From contig JAFWDI010000013.1 in NCBI GenBank assembly GCA_017513125.1, positions 1 through 42,822 on the forward strand: a DNA stretch of 42,822 bases, given 5' to 3'. The position numbers were made by a program, and so were the translations under genes. Under the pieces are notes generated by a model that saw only the letters and a program-made list of their open reading frames with translations, searched no databases and was not told the DNA's origin. This stretch comes from Lachnospiraceae bacterium (GTDB taxonomy: Bacteria; Bacillota; Clostridia; Lachnospirales; Lachnospiraceae). Positions 39,438 through 42,822 of this stretch are shown here, in pieces (within the stretch, counting starts at the first letter, position 1; each line of letters starts with the position of its first letter).

Positions 39438-39467
39438 CCGGACATTCGTACCCGCAGGAGAACAGCT

Positions 39468-40148
39468 ATGAAGAATAAGAAGAGGGCACGGAAGAAGACG
39501 CTTCCGGCAGTCGTCGTTTCGGTCATCGTCATTATCATCTGCGTCACGGCCGCCGCACTGCTCGTTTCACACGTCCGCACAGTCCGCATCCTGGATGATC
39601 CGTCTTCCGTTTTTGACGATGAAAGATACAGCGCCCCGGTCTTTATCGCCGGCGTGGACGTGATCGAACAGGATGTGTCATGCGGATACGCCGTGATCGA
39701 AATGTTTTCGGCGTGGGCTGGCGGCGATATCACCGAGGAGAGCCTGTACGGCGAATACGGAAAGGTCGTGACGTCCACGGGGCGGTCGTTCTGCGGGGAG
39801 ATGAATAAGCGCTTCCCGGAGTATCATACCGAGATGCACAGATACCTGACGAACACCGAACTGATCGATCTGGTCTACGATACGCTTTCCCGGGGCTTCC
39901 CGGTCCCGTTCGAGTGGGCGGCGCAGTTCGAAGGGCAATGGACGCTGCATTATTCGCTGGTAACAGGGATGGATATTCCGAACGACAGGGTCGTGATCGC
40001 GAATCCTTACGGGTATGTCGAGGAGATATCGGTCGGCGAGTTCCTGGAGAGGACCAGCTTTGAGGCGTATTCCGGCATGCCGCTCTGGATGCGGCTGGGG
40101 TTTGCTTTCGGTGTTTTCGAGAAGAATACCGTTTTTACTGTTGAATAA
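39468..40148 (+). CDS. Membrane-anchored C39-like (papain-fold) peptidase
   Basis: The 226-residue protein has a basic N-terminus and one membrane helix (about 13-36), so the catalytic domain faces outside. The C39_2-type triad is visible: Cys in EQDVSCGYAVIEMF, His in WTLHYSLVTGMD and Asn in VIANPYGYVEE. It is not attached to an ABC transporter, so it is not a bacteriocin exporter; stand-alone forms act on wall or extracellular substrates. GGAGAACAGCT is upstream of ATG 39468. Confidence 0.8.
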   Translation: MKNKKRARKKTLPAVVVSVIVIIICVTAAALLVSHVRTVRILDDPSSVFDDERYSAPVFIAGVDVIEQDVSCGYAVIEMFSAWAGGDITEESLYGEYGKVVTSTGRSFCGEMNKRFPEYHTEMHRYLTNTELIDLVYDTLSRGFPVPFEWAAQFEGQWTLHYSLVTGMDIPNDRVVIANPYGYVEEISVGEFLERTSFEAYSGMPLWMRLGFAFGVFEKNTVFTVE

Positions 40149-40167
40149 GACCCGTCAGCCGCGGGGT

Positions 40168-40196
40168 TTGTAAAAAGAATAGATGTGAATTATAAT
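40168..40196 (+). promoter_or_regulatory. Promoter of the TfoX-domain gene
   Basis: TTGTAA (40168-40173) and TATAAT (40191-40196) are 17 bp apart. The predicted start, near 40203, falls inside the stem of the terminator at 40200-40230. Confidence 0.6.
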
Positions 40197-40199
40197 TTT

Positions 40200-40247
40200 C
40201 GGTGAACGGATACCCCAGGGGTGTTCACCGATTTTTTGTGTTTTTTG
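40200..40247 (+). terminator. Terminator of the peptidase gene, overlapped by the next promoter
   Basis: CGGTGAAC (40200-40207) pairs with GTTCACCG (40223-40230); inside it CCCC and GGGG also pair. Two T-runs follow (ATTTTTTG and TTTTTT). Confidence 0.85.
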
Positions 40248-40257
40248 GATGGGGAAT

Positions 40258-40572
40258 ATGGCTTCGAGCAGGGATTATCTGGAATTCGTACTGGACCAGC
40301 TGTCGGCATTGGACGACATTTCTTATAAGGCGATGATGGGGGAGTTCATCATCTATTATCAGGGGAAGATCGTCGGCGGGATCTATGACGACCGCTTTCT
40401 CGTGAAGCCGACCGCTTCGGCCCGTCGGATGATGCCGGATGCCCCGTCGGAACTGCCGTACGAGGGTGCAAAGGAGATGCTTCTGGTCGAGGACATCGAC
40501 GACCGGGAGTTTCTGTGCGGGCTGCTGAACGCTATGGCAGAAGAGCTGCCTGCGCCGAAGAAAAAACGCTGA
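40258..40572 (+). CDS. TfoX N-terminal-domain protein
   Basis: The 104-residue product is the TfoX N-terminal domain alone (YLEFVLDQLSALDDISYKAMMGEFIIYYQGKIVGGIYDDRFLVKPT). Full TfoX/Sxy is about 200 residues and acts in competence; the stand-alone N-terminal domain is common in Clostridia with no proven role. Start ATG 40258 fits homologues (MASSRDYLEF) and has GGATGGGG before it, whereas ATG 40249 has none. The GNAT gene follows after 24 bases. Confidence 0.87.
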   Translation: MASSRDYLEFVLDQLSALDDISYKAMMGEFIIYYQGKIVGGIYDDRFLVKPTASARRMMPDAPSELPYEGAKEMLLVEDIDDREFLCGLLNAMAEELPAPKKKR

Positions 40573-40596
40573 GAGATCGCCGAACGGAGAAGAGCC

Positions 40597-41148
40597 ATGA
40601 TCGATATTGCCCGGCTCAGCCGGCAGTACGATGTCCGCAGGCTGGGTGACGCCGACGCGGACGTCATTCTGGAACTGTACGAAGAGAATACACAGTATTT
40701 TCCGTACGCGGACGCGGAAGCCACCCGGGAACAGGTACTGAGCGATCTGTCCGTCACGCCGCCGGGCATCGGGCCGGCGGACAAATACTTTATCGGTTTT
40801 TATCTGAAGGACGCGCTGATCGCCGTCATGGATCTGGTGGACGGATATCCGAAGCCGGGTACCGCGTTTATCGGGCTTTTCATGATGAGGAAAGCGCTTC
40901 AGGGGCGGAACATCGGAAGCGCGGTCATCCTGGAAGCGGAAGAGTACCTGGCATCGCTGGGAATGTCCGCGGTCCGGCTGGCGATCGATCGGGGAAATCC
41001 GCAGTCTGCGCATTTTTGGAAGAAGAACGGCTTCACTGTGATCCGGGAAGTCGAGCGGAACGGGAAGACGGTCCTGCTCGCGGAGAGAGCTCTGAAGGGA
41101 CTGAGCCGGGCATATATGCCCGAAAGTTATAAAGAGAGGAGACTGTAG
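40597..41148 (+). CDS. GNAT-family N-acetyltransferase
   Basis: The 183-residue GNAT protein has the acetyl-CoA loop LQGRNIGSAVILEAEEYL and the late motif NPQSAHFWKKNGFTVIREVERNGK. It probably acts in the cytoplasm on an amine or protein N-terminus. CGGAGAAGAG precedes ATG. It lies 3 bases before the flavoprotein gene, so a TfoX-GNAT-flavoprotein operon is likely. Substrate unknown. Confidence 0.87.
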   Translation: MIDIARLSRQYDVRRLGDADADVILELYEENTQYFPYADAEATREQVLSDLSVTPPGIGPADKYFIGFYLKDALIAVMDLVDGYPKPGTAFIGLFMMRKALQGRNIGSAVILEAEEYLASLGMSAVRLAIDRGNPQSAHFWKKNGFTVIREVERNGKTVLLAERALKGLSRAYMPESYKERRL

Positions 41149-41151
41149 CCC

Positions 41152-42822
41152 ATGAAGTATGAGAAGTTGTTCACCCCGGTGAAGATCGGGAAGCTCGAGC
41201 TGCCGAACCGCTACGCGATGGCGCCCATGGGCCCGCTGGGCCTCGGCGACTGCGAGGGCGGCTGGAACCAGCGCGGCGTCGACTATTACACGCGGCGCGC
41301 GCAGGGCGGCGTCGGTCTGATCATCACGGGCGTCACGTTCAGCGACTGCGAGGTCGAGAAGCCTTCGTTCCCGAACACCCCGAACAGCACCTATAACCCG
41401 GTGCAGTTCGTGCGCACGAGCCGCGAGATGACCGAGCGCGTGCACGCCTACGGTTCGAAGATCTTCCTGCAGATGTCGGGCGGTTTCGGCCGCGTGACCA
41501 TTCCGACGAACCTCGGCGAGTTTCCGCCGGTGTCTGCGTCGGAGATCCCGCACCGCTGGCTGGACAAGATGTGCCGCGAACTCACCGTGGACGAGATCCA
41601 CGGGATCGTCGAGAGCTTCGGAAAGGGCGCGTTTAACGCGAAGCGCGCCGGCTTCGACGGCGTCGAGATCCACGCGGTGCACGAGGGCTACCTGATCGAC
41701 CAGTTCGCGATCTCATTCTTCAATCACCGCACCGACGAGTACGGCGGCAGCCTCGAGAACCGCCTGCGCTTCGCGAAGGAGATCCGCGAGGAGATCGCGA
41801 AGACCTGCGGCTGGGATTTCCCGGTGGCTATGCGCTATTCGCTGAAGAGCATGGTGAAGGACTGGCGGAAGGGCGCGCTCCCGGGCGAGGAATTCGAGGA
41901 GAAGGGCCGCGATATCGAGGAGGGCATCGAAGCCGCGCAGCTTCTGGAGAAATACGGCTACGACGCTCTGGATGTGGACGCCGGCACCTATGACGCCTGG
42001 TGGTGGAACCACCCGCCAATGTATATGCCGAAGGCGCCTTACCGTGAGTTCGCGAAGATCGTGAAGGATCATGTGAAGGTGCCCGTGCTCATGGCCGGCC
42101 GTGTGGACGATCCCGATCTGGCGCTCGCGTGCCTCGAGGAGGGGACCTGCGACATCATCAGCATGGGCCGCCCGCTGCTCGCGGATCCGGATATCGTGAA
42201 GAAGATCCGCACCGGACGCCTGGCGCAGATCCGCCCCTGCATCAGCTGCCAGGAAGGCTGCATGGGCCGCATCCAGACGTACTCGCTGATCAACTGCGCG
42301 GTGAACCCGCAGACCGGTAAAGAACGGTCCGCGGCGCTGGCTCCGATCACGAAGAAAAAGCGCGTGCTGGTCGTCGGCGGCGGCCCGGCGGGCTGCGAGG
42401 CCGCGCGTGTGCTCGCGGAGCGCGGGCATGAGCCGGTGCTGTACGAGAAGAACGCGCGCCTGGGCGGAAACCTGATCCCCGGCGGGGCGCCTGATTTTAA
42501 GGAGGATGACATTGCCCTCGCGGACTGGTACGCGGCCGAGCTCGCGCGCCTGGGCGTCGAGGTGCATCTGAACACTGAGGCGGACGCGGAGACCGTGCGC
42601 GCCGGCGGATTTGACGCGGTGATCGTCGCGACGGGTTCCCGCCCGAAGCGCTTCCCGCTGGGCGACGACGAGCACGTATACGCCGCCGAGGAAGTGCTGC
42701 TGGGACAGAAGGATCCGGGTGAGCGCGTGGTCGTGGTCGGCGCGGGCCTCGTGGGATGCGAGCTGGCCCTCGACCTGGCCATGAAGGGGAAGAAGGTCAC
42801 GATCGTCGAGGCGCTGGATAAG
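41152..42822 (+). CDS. NADH:flavin oxidoreductase, old-yellow-enzyme/2,4-dienoyl-CoA reductase type (partial)
   Basis: The gene is open from ATG 41152 to the last base, 557 codons, and runs off the window; family members are about 640-690 residues. The N-terminal FMN barrel starts LFTPVKIGKLELPNRYAMAPMG, with GVEIHAVHEGYLIDQFAISFFN supplying the active-site His. The four-cysteine [4Fe-4S] site is CISCQEGCMG then INCAVNP. A dinucleotide-binding domain follows (VLVVGGGPAGCEAARVLAERG, then VVVVGAGLVGCELALDLAM). Such enzymes reduce enoates, dienoyl-CoAs or bile-acid-type enones with NAD(P)H. GAGGAG lies upstream. Confidence 0.9.
   Translation, partial: MKYEKLFTPVKIGKLELPNRYAMAPMGPLGLGDCEGGWNQRGVDYYTRRAQGGVGLIITGVTFSDCEVEKPSFPNTPNSTYNPVQFVRTSREMTERVHAYGSKIFLQMSGGFGRVTIPTNLGEFPPVSASEIPHRWLDKMCRELTVDEIHGIVESFGKGAFNAKRAGFDGVEIHAVHEGYLIDQFAISFFNHRTDEYGGSLENRLRFAKEIREEIAKTCGWDFPVAMRYSLKSMVKDWRKGALPGEEFEEKGRDIEEGIEAAQLLEKYGYDALDVDAGTYDAWWWNHPPMYMPKAPYREFAKIVKDHVKVPVLMAGRVDDPDLALACLEEGTCDIISMGRPLLADPDIVKKIRTGRLAQIRPCISCQEGCMGRIQTYSLINCAVNPQTGKERSAALAPITKKKRVLVVGGGPAGCEAARVLAERGHEPVLYEKNARLGGNLIPGGAPDFKEDDIALADWYAAELARLGVEVHLNTEADAETVRAGGFDAVIVATGSRPKRFPLGDDEHVYAAEEVLLGQKDPGERVVVVGAGLVGCELALDLAMKGKKVTIVEALDK

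Overview
The window is bacterial and strongly GC-rich. Genes carry consensus Shine-Dalgarno (SD) sites (AGGAGG-like) and use ATG or GTG starts. Family content (DUF1292 protein, PadR plus DUF2812 pair, short GuaA, sce7726 protein, small CPCPGC protein, MobV/Tn916-type integrase element) suggests a high-GC member of the Bacillota, class Clostridia. This is inference; there is no rRNA or tRNA gene to confirm it.

Layout. 1-1760 holds a partial gene end, two small AT-rich membrane proteins (possible remnants) and a membrane-anchored protein of unknown function. 1861-5826 is an integrative mobilizable element: MobV relaxase, a small mobilization protein, tyrosine integrase, excisionase-like protein and a divergent XRE repressor, abutting the 3' end of guaA. 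5827-8489 has guaA (no glutaminase domain), a GNAT acetyltransferase and a 3-hydroxyacyl-CoA dehydrogenase-like protein. 8731-11926 is a three-gene operon: split transketolase plus a RuBisCO-like protein. 12014-16767 carries a DUF1292 protein, a ferredoxin, two tandem arylamine N-acetyltransferases, an esterase, an AlkZ-related protein and a D-lactate dehydrogenase-like enzyme. 17031-18038 is an MtaA/UroD-type methyltransferase.

18358-20418 is the most unusual gene: one continuous reading frame joining a uracil permease (NCS2/UraA type) to uracil phosphoribosyltransferase through an acidic linker that contains an internal SD site and an in-frame GTG. Convergent to it is a TIR-STAND-TPR protein (20456-22804), an NLR-like architecture known from anti-phage defence, with a promoter that predicts a leaderless mRNA. 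22964-28208 has a protein of unknown function, a HAD phosphatase, a small Cys-motif protein, PadR plus DUF2812, an sce7726 protein and an MBL hydrolase.

28218-34176 is a sugar catabolic locus: a LacI regulator divergent from FGGY kinase, fucose/arabinose isomerase-like protein and a second split transketolase. The set (isomerase, kinase, split transketolase here; split transketolase plus RuBisCO-like protein at 8731-11926) resembles published D-apiose/apionate pathways, so both loci may serve rare branched-sugar or tetrose catabolism. No sugar transporter lies in the window.

34252-42822 contains an Ala/Asp-rich lipoprotein, a second UroD-like protein, an NhaC-type antiporter, a DUF5131 protein with a cysteine-rich tail, an XRE regulator, a C39-like membrane protease, a TfoX N-terminal protein, a GNAT enzyme and the first 557 codons of an old-yellow-enzyme/dienoyl-CoA-reductase-type flavoprotein cut by the window edge. 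No CRISPR array, rRNA or tRNA was seen.
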